A stretch of 64,000 nt of DNA from positions 22,100,249-22,164,248 of the forward strand of contig OZ014411.1 of the NCBI GenBank assembly GCA_963965975.1. The letters are read 5' to 3'. This DNA is from Xestospongia bergquistia. Its lineage: Eukaryota; Porifera; Demospongiae; Haplosclerida; Petrosiidae. Below the pieces are notes generated by a model. It saw nothing but the letters and a program-made list of their open reading frames with translations. It did no database searches and had not been told where the DNA came from. The translations under genes and the position numbers were made by a program. Below, in pieces: positions 1 to 11,204 of the stretch (positions are counted from its first letter, which is position 1; each line of letters opens with the position of its first letter).

Positions 1-30
1 AATGTTTATTATAAAGAAGTAAGACCTTAC

Positions 31-186
31 CACAATTATGAGTGACTTCATTATTTCCAATAAAATATCTTGGAGAGCAATCTGCACACTCATCAGGATA
101 ACAAACTGCATCAGGATAGTTAGTACAAACACTTCTATTACAAATATCTGAACTACATTTCTTGTTTGGTTGACCAAATGAACAGC
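31..186 (-). CDS. 8-Cys module exon (gene A, last exon in window)
   Basis: This 156-nt exon is flanked by a GTAAGG donor and a GTAG acceptor and is phase 1 on both sides. It encodes about 52 residues with eight cysteines, including C-x4-C, a central PDAVC, and a final THNC. This is the same cysteine pattern as the exons at 2414 and 2628, but more divergent: the usual CG-x-C has become CADC. It follows the Lys-type Kunitz exon of gene A. The rest of the gene lies to the left, outside the window. I do not recognise the module as a named family. Confidence 0.75.
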
Positions 187-285
187 CTACATTAAAATAA
201 CAAAATTAACCAGATATTAATTTGTTGAATACATGCATAGCAATCATCATAGTTATATAAATATTATTACAATATACAAACTTAC

Positions 286-444
286 CACAAAGATCAATGC
301 ACTCATTAAGAGTCTGAAATTGATTTCTATTTCCATGACAACCACCATAAATAAATAATTCACAATGACTTGAGCTAGCGTTATAAAACCAACGAGGAAA
401 TCTACCCTTACATGATCCAACTTTAGGAAGTAGATGACAAGTAG
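286..444 (-). CDS. Kunitz/BPTI domain exon, Lys at P1 (gene A)
   Basis: A 159-nt phase 1-1 exon encodes one complete Kunitz domain. The six cysteines show C-x8-C spacing to the second Cys, then YGGC and a closing C-x3-C. The residue after the second Cys (GSCKGRF) is Lys, the P1 position in BPTI, so a trypsin-like protease target is plausible. It lies 112 bp downstream of the IgGFc exon at 557-1882. Its partner in gene B is 20025-20183. The reading frame joins IgGFc through a split Ala codon. Confidence 0.88.
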
Positions 445-556
445 CTAGACAATTATATAATATTTATTTCTTATTCCATAAAGTAAACATATGTAAAAAA
501 TTAAATCATGTCATGTATTTGATAACCAATATATTCATTGCTTGCAAATTAATTAC

Positions 557-1882
557 CTTTACTTCTTGGAATGTTAATTGGATTTAACTTCATGCCTCCA
601 ACATAACTGTACCCTCCATAAGTTGTCCAGCCATAAACAGAGACACACAATTTACCATTTGGGTTAGGATGTGATATTGTATTGGTACCACTAAAAGATG
701 TTGAATAGCCATATCCATAAATTGAACCATCTGAAGCATATATTAGAACCCATGGTGGATTGGTAAGAATATTGTTGATCAATAAAGTCTGGTTAAAGTA
801 AGCATCATTTGGTACAACCACACTGTAATAACTAGCACTATGTGAAAGTAATGCGGAGAATTGAGTGGAATGTTCATATTGTTCTATTGGTGGCACTGTG
901 TTAAGAGAAGGGTCACCAAAATTACCACCATCATACCTTGTACTAACACCAATTTGAGCAACATAGATTGGTTGATCAGAAATAAAACTACAGTATACAT
1001 TGTTGTTTGTGTAAAACCATTTGGTGTTGTTTTCATTAAATTTGATATATTCAACAGTTTTATTTGTACCACAGGTTTTGACAGCATTTGTTTTATTGTT
1101 AGTAGCAATCACTTTGTAACTTTGTCCATTGTTTCGACCCATTTGAGGTGATAACAGAAATGTTTTCCCCCAAATTATTGTTGGTGTCAGTTGTGTAACA
1201 ATAGGGTCAACATCATATTTATCAGCTGGAACTCGGGCAGCTTCATGTCCACTGATAATTGTTAGTGGACTGTCTGATATAATTTTGGTTCCAGTAAGAT
1301 CAACACAAGGCTTAAAAACAAAAAATGTTTGAAGTGAATGAAGAATAAAATTGAAGGACTGTCCAGATGAAACAATTATATTATCAGCAGCACTCTCCTG
1401 GAGATCTGATGGAACAATAATGTCATTGTTTGGAATGATAGTCACATTACTGTTATTAAGGCAACCAATAATCATGAACTGACTTGTCTGATCACACAAG
1501 CCTAATGTAGACACGACATAGTACATGTATTGAGTTGTTGGTTGTTTATGACATGGAAGAGCTAGATAAGACATGAAATCTGAATGAGTACGATAGCTCC
1601 ATGCAATAACTGATATTGACTCTGAATCTAGAGAGTAAACTTTAAGACCCTTTCTCCTCCAGGAATAGCTATTATCTAACACTTCATAACTTGCTGGTAT
1701 GGTGACTTTATGAGGATTGTGATAACTAGCTTTACCCATATATGAGAAGTTGTTATCAAGTGATATGACTTTGAATGTAACAAGAGTTTTTTTCATAGTA
1801 TGAACATACAATATACGTTCTTTAGATCCATGTACATGTTCAAAGAATCCCACAATGAACTCATTACTGTATGTGCTAGGGT
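557..1882 (-). CDS. IgGFc-binding-protein-type domain exon A-2
   Basis: A single 1326-nt exon (442 codons, phase 1-1) encodes a domain of the type at the N-terminus of the IgG Fc-binding protein (FCGBP). Visible landmarks in order are a YEVLDN segment, SYLALPCHKQ, FMIIGCLNNSNVTIIPN, SPLTIISGHEAARVP, WGKTFLL, YYSVVVPNDAYF, GYGYS and SYVGGMKLNP. It is extracellular by family and has several N-x-S/T sites. It has extra cysteines (LGLCDQ, KLCVS) that its relatives lack. The start is a splice acceptor, not a Met. It is the second IgGFc exon of gene A, and its closest relative is B-2 (20255), of identical length. Confidence 0.9.
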
Positions 1883-2413
1883 CTATAATGTAACAAAATG
1901 TTTAGATTTATAGAAATGAAAAAGGTAATTACTAATATCAATTCTGACAAGCTGAATTTAAGATGTACTTAAATAGATATGTATTTAACAAAAATGTATT
2001 AAAATGTAATAAAAGAAAATGTAGGAATATCTGCAGTGTCATTATTTCATATAAAAACATTTTAATTCAGTAAATAATTTTTTGGGAAAAATTTATTAGA
2101 TTAATGATTCTGTGTGTTAAAACATTTCAAAGTAGGAATGTAATAAGGACATTCCAACATAGCAGCCATAGTATCAAGGCCATAATGTTTATTTACTGTA
2201 AAAGGAGTGAAAACTTTAAGGCAAATATTACCATAAGAACTATAAAGTAAAGGGTCTTCAACCAGTAAAATATAATTGTTTAAATAATTAAAGATATCTT
2301 GTTTAGTACTTGTGTATGTAAATATGTAGGTCCACATGGTTTAATGATAGCCACTTGTATAGTACAGGAAATTGTTTAAAAAGTGAAAGTTTTATTGCTA
2401 TTTCAGAACTTAC
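1883..2413 (-). other. Intron, 531 bp, shared between gene copies
   Basis: This intron joins the 8-Cys exon at 2414 to IgGFc exon A-2. It carries no open exon that I can support. The motif around TAGGAATG..AGGACATTCCA and the stretch ending GTCCACATGGTTT recur in the equivalent places in blocks B (21581-22108) and C (55859-56349, 58259-58879). Intron DNA was therefore copied along with the exons. Confidence 0.65.
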
Positions 2414-2572
2414 TGCATTGACTTGTCAAATCAGTTTCTCCAATTATAAACTTTGCCCTACATTGTCCACAGTTGTCAAGTACACATTGAGCATCAGGAA
2501 AATTAAAACAAGTTTGATGATCACAAGGATTATTAGGACAATATATTGGTTGTTTATCAGGAGGGCATGAAC
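2414..2572 (-). CDS. 8-Cys module exon, type 1 (gene A)
   Basis: A 159-nt phase 1-1 exon with a GTAAG donor. The encoded module opens GSCPPDKQP, then runs YCPNNPCD, CFNFPDAQC, and CGQC-RAKF, and closes with a Cys just before the donor. The eight cysteines and the central PDA-x-C motif define a module that sits between Kunitz and IgGFc exons in genes A and B. The gene B copy (22109) is almost identical. I cannot assign it to a named domain family. Being secreted and disulphide-rich is inferred from composition and neighbours. Confidence 0.78.
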
Positions 2573-2627
2573 CTAATAATATTAAATATTAAAGAATTGT
2601 TACAATTCTCCTTTAACAATAACATAC

Positions 2628-2792
2628 TGCAACTGTTTGTGATGTTGTGACCAGAAGTGTTAAAGAAATGAACTGAACATATACCACAACTTGATGGTAC
2701 ACATATAGCATCAGGTATGTTTGGACATATTACTGTGTCACATGGATTGTCTAGACATTGTCCCTCTTCAAGGTTCTTTTTGCACTCGTTAC
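2628..2792 (-). CDS. 8-Cys module exon, type 2 (gene A)
   Basis: A 165-nt phase 1-1 exon with a GTATGT donor and a CAACAG acceptor. The module reads NECKKNLEEGQC, LDNPCD, CPNIPDAIC, CG-x-C and closes NSC at the donor. It has the same eight-Cys pattern as type 1 but belongs to a separate sequence class, with copies at 22323, 56350 and 58880. It sits 55 bp upstream of the type-1 exon in transcription order, so the two are tandem duplicates that have diverged. Confidence 0.78.
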
Positions 2793-2882
2793 CTGTTGTA
2801 ATAATAGTACTAGAATGATGACATTATTCTTTAAAAGGTGGTCATATCTTTCAGTCAAATCTAATAATGTTAAAATGCTTAC

Positions 2883-3041
2883 TACATTGTTGTAAACAGT
2901 TGTATAAAGTGTTAAAGTTGTTTTGGTTACCATCACAACCACCATATGTAAATTGCTGACATCTACCCACAACATAGTTATAATACCATCGAAGGACATT
3001 GTTAGTACATGGACCACTAACTGGTAACAACAAACAAAATT
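2883..3041 (-). CDS. Kunitz/BPTI domain exon, Thr at P1 (gene A)
   Basis: A 159-nt phase 1-1 exon encodes one full Kunitz domain. It begins EFCLLLPVSGPC, then LRWYYN, YGGCDGNQNNF and C-x3-C. The P1 position after GPC is Thr rather than Lys or Arg, so trypsin inhibition is not expected. All Thr-type copies share GPCTNN or GPCTKN. It follows IgGFc exon A-1. Confidence 0.88.
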
Positions 3042-3178
3042 CTACAGAAAATGAAATTAAATTGAATTGATAAGATCAAAAATATTAATTGATATTATGT
3101 TAATTGATGTGCACAAAATAGAAATCATCATATCCAAGATTTGTAAAGTACAATTTATATTGTTTGTAAAGTAATTAC

Positions 3179-4516
3179 TATTGCTTCTTGGAAGGTTAAT
3201 TGGATTTAACTTCATCCCTCCAACATAACTGTGCCCTGCATATTTTCTCCAACCATAGATAGATACATATAATTTACCATTTGGGTTAGAATGTGCTATT
3301 GTATTGGTACCGTTAAAAGATGATGAATAACCATATCCATAGACAGAACCATCTGAAGCATATATGAGAACCCATGGAGGATTGGTAAGAACATTGTTGA
3401 TCAATAAACTCTGGTTAAAGTAAGAATCATTTGGTACAACCACACTGTAATAACTAGTACTATTTGACAGCAAAGCAGAGAACTGGATTGAGTGTTCATA
3501 TTGTTCTATTGGTGGTATTGTGTTAAGGGAAGGGTCACCATAGTTGCCACCAGCATACCATGTACTAACACCAATTTGAGCAACATAGATTGGTTGTTCA
3601 GAGATAATACTACAGTATATATTGTTAGTTGTGTAAAACCAATTAATGTTGTTTTCATCAAATTCGATATATTCTGTTCTCTTATTTGTACCACAGGTTT
3701 TGACTGCATTCATTTTATTGTTAGTAGCAATCACTTTGTAACTTTGTCCATTGCTTCTACCCATGTGTGGTGATAACAAAAATGTCTTTCCCCATGTTGT
3801 TGTTGGTGTTAGCTGTGTAACAATAGTGTCAGCATCAAATGTCCCAGCTGGAACTCGGGCAGCTTCATGTCCACTGATAATTGTGAGTGGACTGTCTGAT
3901 ATAACTTTTGTTCCAGTAAGATCAACACAAGGTTTAAAAACTAAGAATGTCTGAAGTGAATGAAGAACAAAATTAAAAGAACGTCCAGCTAAGACAATTA
4001 TATTACCAGCTGTACTGTTCTGAGGATTTGATGGAACAGTAATGTCATTGTTTGGAATGATAGTCACATTACTGTTATTAAGGCAACCAATAATCATGAA
4101 CTGACTTGACTGATCACTCCAACATAATGCAGACACAACATAGTATATGTATTGAGGTGTTGGTTGTTTATGACATGGAAGAGCTAGATAAGACATGAAA
4201 TCAACCTCAGTACGGGAACTCCATGCAATAACTGATATTGGCTCTGAGTATAGAGAGTAAACTTTAAGACCCTTTCTCCTCCAGGAATAGGTATTATCTA
4301 ACACTTCATAACTTGCTGGTATAGCAACTTTATGAGGGTTATGATAATAAGTTGTACCCATATATGAGAAGTTCTCATCAAGTGATGTGACTTTGAAAGT
4401 AACAGGAGTTGTTTTCATAGTATGAACATACAATGCACGTTCTTTAGATCCATGTACATGCTCATAGAATCCTATAAAGAACTCATTACCATATGTGCTG
4501 AGGTCAATCTGTGGCT
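3179..4516 (-). CDS. IgGFc-binding-protein-type domain exon A-1
   Basis: A 1338-nt single exon (446 codons, phase 1-1) is the most 5' IgGFc domain of gene A. It carries the full landmark series, including SYLALPCHKQ, FMIIGCLNNSNVTIIPN, SPLTIISGHEAARVP, WGKTFLL and SYVGGMKLNP. It has the class I C-terminal variant with SIYGWRKYAGHS. The acceptor lies before EPQIDLSTY, so an upstream exon must supply the first base of that codon and presumably the signal peptide. I could not locate that exon. A frame that reads on past the donor into intron sequence is not coding. Confidence 0.9.
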
Positions 4517-5991
4517 CTATAATGAAAAATAAAACATAATATTAATATGCATTACTATAGTGCCAATTATATGTAGTGCATGCATAAAAATTATCTTAAA
4601 AAGTAAAAAAATTGTAGAGACAATTATATCTCAATCCATTAAACAAACAACGATATTAGGGATAGCAGGAAACAGACTTGAGAAGCAACCAGATGATCTT
4701 TGCAAGTCCACTTAGATTATTCTAGTACTTATTAATGGCTGACTTGAAATACTAGTAATATTTCAAATGCTCATCTAAGGATGCACTAATTTAAAATGCA
4801 TATCTGCATGACCATGATTGTTTAATGTCTACTAAAGAAGGAGCTCAAGTTAACTCCAATTAGAACAAGCTTCATATTACTGATTATGTCAAGACTTCCA
4901 TTATTTTTCACAAACATAACTCTAACACATAATTCAAAAGTAAAATGACATCCCTAAAGGAGGCTACTTTCAAGCTCTGTAAAGAAGCTACTTGTTAACG
5001 GTCTTAAAAAAAGACTTCTATAAGCAGTGCTTCATTTAAAATCATAAGTATCTCTGTAAAAAATATGCATTAAAAGCTTTCTATATCTATAGTAATGGTT
5101 TAGCAGACAGAAGAAAGAAGGAACACATTGTGTCATGTCATAGTGCTATTGCCTTCCCATTTTATCCAAATTTTCAAATGTTGTATTCAGATAGAATATG
5201 TTAAATTCTCTCGATGGTTAAGACTTTAGATATTCTATTGGATGATGAGCCAGTTTGAAGCAATATATAATACTAACAGTGTAACTTATAATAGAGAAAC
5301 CAATATTAAAGAAGCACAAGCTGTTAATGCAACTGGTACATAGTATTGTAATCATATGGTATTGAAAGTGATGTAACATAAATGAACTGAATAGTACGAT
5401 AGCTCCGAGTTCTAGTAAGATCTTTGTATTTCAAAATTTCGCTCATAGTTAGTTTCTTGCCCAACTATTCCAAATATAAACATCCTCATGTATAATTAGT
5501 GGAAACATTATACACTCCAATCACTTTGATGTTCTGAAGGGTCCTTGAACCTGTATTTGTCCTAATCTGATATCAACTATAAGTGTACTGGCTTTATTGG
5601 GAAATGGATAAGGCAGTAAACAAAATTTTCAAGACCAAGAGTTGTTGACAATGGCTTATTTATAGCAACAACAATTTGAGCTCTTTTACAGCATAAACAG
5701 CATTTCCTACATTAGCTGTGTTATATAATCTGATATGTATTACATGCTAGCAATTATTCCAGTAGAATTGGCATTTGGAGTTTGATCAATGTCACCAAAT
5801 TGTTCTTGATGAAAGATTTGTACATTCAAAATATTTACTTGTGAACCAAGAAAAGGATGTCATTGTTACTGCTTTAACTGACTACTTCAACACAAAGCTA
5901 AAACTAGTAAATAAAACTATAACCATTTCACTAATAGTTTAATTTTAGTTAACTAAACTATTTATCATTTTTTCCATGGAAGTTACTAGGA
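4517..5991. other. Spacer 5' of gene A / 3' of stanniocalcin-like gene A
   Basis: No exon can be supported here. The DNA is related to 24224-25700 and 60770-62350 in the other blocks; for example, the element around AAGAAAGAAGGANCACATTGTG is at 5111 and 24704. A stretch at 5200-5360 aligns with 25440-25600 and 61810-61970 and looks like an old exon (see findings). The missing first exon of gene A should lie here. Confidence 0.5.
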
Positions 5992-6107
5992 TCAGGAAAT
6001 TTGTGTATAAACATACCAAAGTACAGCCTTAATTGGTATATTGAATTTACCATAGGTAAAAGCAATAGCTACCAAAGCACTTCTTCGACCAGTGTATCTT
6101 TTTCCTT
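5992..6107 (-). CDS. Probable last exon of stanniocalcin-like gene A
   Basis: Following a plausible acceptor (CTAATCAG), a 116-nt exon continues the phase-1 frame left by the exon at 7784-7916. It ends with TGA after a segment whose core reads ALVAIAFTYGKF and VLWYVYTQIS. The segment at 62769-63055 in block C ends with a clearly homologous tail (VWVAITFTNGQ and TVWYINIQS) and also stops directly after it. The conserved tail plus stop in two blocks argues for a real terminal exon. It is shorter than the block C version, so its acceptor is uncertain. Confidence 0.45.
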
Positions 6108-7783
6108 CTGATTAGTATTTTTTGTTTTGATCGAAAGTATGTTGATACAAAGAAGAATGTATTAGATGTGTCAAAAAAATTTTACAATTAAATGTAATTT
6201 ATTCATACGCTGAATATAATATGTTCACTTCTGCAATTTTGTTGTTGTCCATAGTCTCATGAAATCATTGAAGGTTAAAGAAGAGTATTTATTTCTTATT
6301 TCAACAATTTAATAATCAAGAGATCAGGAACAGACAGAATGTTAATAAAAAATCGACCTTTGTAATCTCAGTAGTGACAGTTTGTTTCACAACATTACTA
6401 TATAGGAGACCTAGTCAAATAAGAAGTAAAATTAAAGACTTTTTAAACAACAGAAGTCTCCTCAAAATTCTTCTGCGTTAGATTGACGGATAACAAGTTC
6501 TTCTAATTTCCCCAGATTGGCAATGCTAATAAAAGTACTTAACTATAACTATTACAGTAATCATCAATTGTTCATGCTTTTGTAATTAACTTTTAAACTT
6601 TTGATAACTTTTGCTGTCAAAATGCAATTAACACTTCACTAATTGATTTGTTATAAAAACTACTATTATAGTAAATTGCTGGTTCTTGAAGCCAAGGCAA
6701 GAGCATTGCATTGAGTTTGACATTGCACACAAGTACATACTACCTTTTTTAAGGATGACACTCAGACATAGCTTTGAAATATGGGGCGTCGTTTGTGGAA
6801 AATTTTCATTATAATAATAAAGTCATTATTAATATACGGAAGCCTGAGACGGACATTCCAATTTCAATATAACTGGGTTATACGGAGTTTTAATGCTCGT
6901 CCTCGACTTTCCTAAATAATAGACCTAAAATATACAACCAACTGGAAACATCTCGCTGACGCTCGATTCTAAGAGACGGCTCGTGGTACTCGCGCTCCGC
7001 GTTTTGTTAAGTAACAATAAAAAGTAAATCATAACATGATAAATGTACCATTGATTGCATTTAAGTTTGACACAAACGGTGCTCCATAAATAACAAGTAA
7101 ATCAACAATAATTTCATAAATAATGACTTATTTATTATATCATGATAATTTTTAAATTTTGACACAAACAGCGCCTTATATTTATTTGAAATAATGCCTA
7201 ATAACTCCTCATCACACAATTGTTTGTTGTGGGCAACTTGTTTCTATCCTTTCTTTTAAAATCTTATATAACTCTTCTTTACTAAATTGTCTCAGTTTGG
7301 TACATAGTATCCTGAAAATGACAGATTGGAGCCATATTATTTCTGCCAAGCAATAACAAGACTTATAGACACTGTCCTTTTTCTTTAAATTATACTAACT
7401 TGCTATGATGTATGTTGGAACTACTTTATATAGGACGCTGCAACTACTACTGAACAGCTCTACTGGGTGATGAAAAAATGTCAAATGTTTGTTTGATCAG
7501 AGTCAGAAATTAGTCTACATTAAATACCGTTATCATTCATTCCATACAGAATTATCACTTAACATGTTATTTAGTGTCCTCCTTGAAGTTACTTGGCAAT
7601 TTGCCTTATAATTAGGTCAGCTATGTAAATTCTATAGAATCATTTTTTAAAACCAAAACACATTGTTTGAAAAATTCCTCCAATAATTCCTTAGAATGAA
7701 GAATACACATAGTCAATAACTCCTCTTCAATATCAATTAATAATAATTTAACCATTTAATTACACACATACACACATATATAC
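6108..7783 (-). other. Large intron of stanniocalcin-like gene A
   Basis: This is about 1.7 kb between exons 3 and 4. No coding signal was seen. The patch at about 6780-7020 is richer in G and C than its surroundings and contains CGCGCTCCGCG-type runs. It may be an inserted short repeat, but I see no clear ends. Confidence 0.35.
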
Positions 7784-7916
7784 CTCTGAGAAGACCTTTC
7801 AAAGTTAATAGTAGTTGACGTGGAGCAAATTGTGCAGCATTTAATATCCATCTATCCACAATGGACAAGAAACTATCGGCTACCTGCCTAGTACATGTAG
7901 TTGCAGCTTGAAAAAC
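7784..7916 (-). CDS. Stanniocalcin-like gene A, exon 3
   Basis: A 133-nt exon (phase 0 in, phase 1 out, GTATAT donor) encodes VFQAATTCTRQVADSFLSIV and a helical-looking segment ending TLKGLLR. The block B copy (27829-27961) has exactly the same length. In stanniocalcins the equivalent region follows the conserved Cys block and is largely helical. Confidence 0.65.
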
Positions 7917-7984
7917 CTATAGTGATATGTTATCTTCACTGATATATATGTATAGATATTATATAGATATTATTGGTTTCAAAC

Positions 7985-8224
7985 CTGTTGAATTGCCTCT
8001 TCATTAAGAAAATCATTCAAGACAAAAACTTCAAAAGCAAGACAAATCAAGTTAGTGTCACTCAAAAGAATATCTGTACAAAATCCATTATCAGTATAAC
8101 AAGATTGATGACTATTGAAAGCAATTGTTTGCAATTGACTGCATGTTCCATTTGAGTTGTAGACAGTGCTATTCAAAGTGGCTTTCATAAGACAACTTTT
8201 CATGTTATTAATCCACGTTTGACC
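7985..8224 (-). CDS. Stanniocalcin-like gene A, exon 2
   Basis: This 240-nt phase 0-0 exon begins GQTWINNMKSC and ends EEAIQQ. Its cysteine spacing is the main evidence for the family call: C-x16-C-x13-C-x6-C in KSC...GTC...QSC...GFC. From what I know of vertebrate stanniocalcins, the matching cysteines are spaced about C-x15-C-x13-C-x6-C, after a GK-x-F-x-x-E-x-x-x-C start similar to this one. Stanniocalcins are secreted glycoproteins, and an N-S-T and an N-G-T sequon are present here. Overall identity is low, so the call rests on spacing and size. Confidence 0.65.
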
Positions 8225-8269
8225 CTATATGAAATTACTAAAAATTAAAGAGAAAAACTAAATACTTAC

Positions 8270-8479
8270 AGCAGTTGTGAAACAACGTTCTTTATTTGTG
8301 AAATTGTGGCAGTATCCGTTACCATAGGCAAGAGGATATTCATTAGTATCACATTGAAATCTTGGCTCTACACACTGAGTATAGAAGTCACAGTTACCAT
8401 CATTAGCTAGAGCTGTACAATCCTGAGCTTTAACAGCAACTGTCAGAGTGAGTATTACTACAAATACGAGGAGCGTCAT
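8270..8479 (-). CDS. Stanniocalcin-like gene A, exon 1 with signal peptide
   Basis: A 210-nt coding exon starts at the first ATG. It opens with a clear signal peptide (MTLLVFVVILTLTVAVKA, cleavage probably after VKA) followed by QDCTALANDGNCDFY. Six or more cysteines follow in the mature N-terminus, and the exon ends FTTA at a GTAAGT donor, phase 0. With exons 2-4 the product is about 232 residues, close to typical stanniocalcin length. A TATA box lies about 40 bp upstream of the ATG. The gene sits upstream of modular gene A on the same strand, and the same arrangement recurs in block B. Confidence 0.75.
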
Positions 8480-8510
8480 ATTGTAATGCAGTATTGCTTG
8501 TCAGTTGAAT

Positions 8511-8522
8511 AGCTTTATATAA
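8511..8522 (-). promoter_or_regulatory. TATA box of stanniocalcin-like gene A
   Basis: On the minus strand the sequence is TTATATAAAGCT, about 35-40 bp before the ATG at 8479. The transcription start would then lie only a few bases before the ATG. The block B gene has TATTTAAAGC at the same distance. A second conserved stretch, CCTAGACRCCCACTNGCTTAT on the plus strand, lies just upstream in both (about 8535-8556 and 28607-28628). Confidence 0.6.
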
Positions 8523-11204
8523 TTAGTGTTATTCCTAGACACCCACTCGCTTATTGAGCGAACTCATATATTTGAGGCATATTTCGTTCACCAATCAGAA
8601 TGTCGAAATCTATTACGTCATTAATCATACAACATTATTGTTGAAAATTAAAACAAAGATAGGACTGAAAATTTAAATGTATAGTTTTATTGAATATAGT
8701 GCCTGGAACTATTACATTTTTATGTACATATGCAACCAAATTATAATTTGTATTCCTTACCATGCAGAGGTTAATTAGTCAGTGAATGTAAGTTTGGGTT
8801 TTGAAATAGAATATAGATATGACTCAAGCAACATATGTATTTTGTCATGTTATTTAAAAGGATGACCCAATTTTACTTTAATATTCAAAAGTAAATAATT
8901 TATTTAAATTTAGTACATCAACATTTTTCTTCAACATTGTGAGACATTGTAAAACATCAGCAAAACCTCTGTAGTACTATCTCAGTTAATGCTTACAACA
9001 TTACTATAGTTTGAGTGCTTATATGTTTGCAAATGATAAGTATTGTTTGCTGTAGTATATTGTTTTGTCAATGTAGTTGATGTGTACTGTTGCCTTGATT
9101 ATATTAATACTATTACTAATAAAGACAAAATATAATATTGAAGTTATATATTGTTTTGGTATAATTACTATAAACTAACATTTAAGATTATTTCAATGCC
9201 ATATTACCAAGTTTATTATTATAATAAACATTTATACAGTATACTACATTATGGCACTTATTGCAAACTTTACAACTATGAGACTGTAATCTATTTTGTC
9301 TGTGAATGCATTACTGCTAAAATGACTATTTATTTAGCCAATTAAAATAATCAGGTGCTCATCATATCAGCAGATATATATCATTGCTTGTCATAACTGC
9401 TATTTGTTAATTTATGATAAGAACAAACCAACACTACAAATTTTTATGATAGGAATTGATGATAGTATATGATGTTTATATGTAATGTAGTAGTGTAAAT
9501 TTTAGTATATACAATATAGAATTACATTGAACTTGAAATTAGGCTAAGATAATACTTTTATACACTGTTATATATATACGAGGAAGTGTACACCTGTCAC
9601 AGCTTTGCTCTCATTGTTATCATTATTTCACATACAACAGTTATGACAAGAATATATTGGAACTCCACAAATGGTATTTTTGTTGATACAAGCAACCTAT
9701 TAGTGGCAAATCTTCTTGTTGAAAATTCACATTTATGTAATCCATTATGTAGAACTCCAACTTGTCATATATGCATATTTCTTATTAATGAAATGCACAG
9801 AGTGAATTTTTTTATTATATTACAACGAGCATGAGTGTGTTAGTATTGCATCCTTCAGTGACTACAATAAAATGACACTAAATAGGAAGACTTTAATAAA
9901 ACTGTACATCAAAGATATATAAGTCATTTATTTGAAGCATTTAAGAGAAAAAATATGAATCCTTTAAATTACAGATGTATTACAAATTTCAGAATTACTA
10001 TTATTACACTGATTGTCTTAGAATGGTAAAGTTACAGTTTTTGAAGTTTTGATATTGTCTACTTCGAATATTAACACTAATGTTAATGTGAGTTTGAACA
10101 ATTTGATGATTGTCATCTATTTTACACCAGTAACATAAAATCATTGTAAAATATAAAACATATGTAAATTATATATATTATTATAATAATAATCATTATA
10201 TGGATGCTTAAGGCATTGTTACTGGTTACTATGTCAATATCTATGACAACCTATATCTCATTATACCTGTATTGTGTAGAACATGTATTCAAGTATACAT
10301 GTTATATACATGTACATGTATGTATTGTTTTATATAAGTAGAGATAAAAACTAAAAATAAGATGGTAAGATAACATGGTTGCCAAGTATAAGTTACTATG
10401 ATGAGTTAGTATGTTAGTATAGTAATCACAACGAGATTTATTGAATGAGTTTGTTCCTAGAATGTCTAGACATTCTGGGAACAGGAACAATCCTAAGTGT
10501 TTAATCCCAAATGTCAAAACAATACTATTGAATTTCTGTAAGTACAAGTACAGTGTAACAATGAATTTGCTATATAATGCTAAATTATTATTGTTTTTAG
10601 TAAGATAATTGTCATTTAGTTATAGGTTTAGTCTCTTAGATGGTGGAATGGTAATTTTTATATTTTTAGTTTAGTAGTTGTTCAGTTAATGTATTATAGT
10701 TTTAGTTATAATTTATTTCATAAGTGTCCTGAACTGTTATACTTCTGAAAATTGTTAGTTTTAGTCTCAGTATACACAACATTATTAACAAACTAACAAC
10801 ATTGAGTTTTTGCACTAATTGCTTATTTGTTAAAAAAACTTGACATGTATTAAATCTCATGAAATATTGGTATTACTTTTCAAGTTGTTTTATAGTTGTA
10901 GTTATAGTGAGTGATATAGTGATTCAGTTTTAGTTTTAGTCTTCAAACTTTTCTTTTGATTTAGTTTTAGTTAAATATGCTTTCATATTCAAATTTTAGT
11001 TTTAGTGAACTAAATGAGACAGACATTACTATAAATAATAATTTATAATAATATAGTTTCAGTGAACTAAAACAACTCTATCATTAATAAATGTACATGT
11101 AGGTTAAGTGAGTCTATTAATTCAAGTAGTTACAGGAGGCAAAATAGCAGAGAATAGACATAAAAGAGTGCAAGAGGAAGGCTCATCTGATTATTACGGC
11201 ATGT
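8523..11204. other. Non-coding spacer 5' of stanniocalcin-like gene A
   Basis: No gene is supported. The sequence is collinear with about 28,600-31,500 in block B. The best-conserved piece is the TATA-like run followed by GTACACCTGTCAC (9575-9600 versus 29785-29815). Open frames here are not preserved in block B. A near-perfect 32-bp palindrome lies at 10452-10483. Confidence 0.5.
10452..10483. repeat. 32-bp palindrome with one mismatched pair
   Basis: The central 18 bp (10459-10476, AGAATGTCTAGACATTCT) is a perfect palindrome. It extends seven further bases on each side as TGTTCCT and GGGAACA with one mismatch. It contains two TTCnnnGAA sites, at 10454-10462 and 10473-10481. Confidence 0.7.

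Noticed and set aside
861-1151. Plus-strand frame opposite IgGFc exon A-2 (similar frames at 3492, 20568, 23199, 54843, 57243, 59745)
   Set aside because: Antisense shadow of the conserved IgGFc exon. It recurs only because the coding strand is conserved, and it has no splice or domain support.
2101-2337. 78-codon minus-strand frame in an intron
   Set aside because: The frame is not kept in the equivalent introns of blocks B and C.
9586-9834. 82-codon plus-strand frame with a hydrophobic start
   Set aside because: The collinear sequence in block B (29,805-30,020) is full of frame breaks, so it is not a conserved gene.
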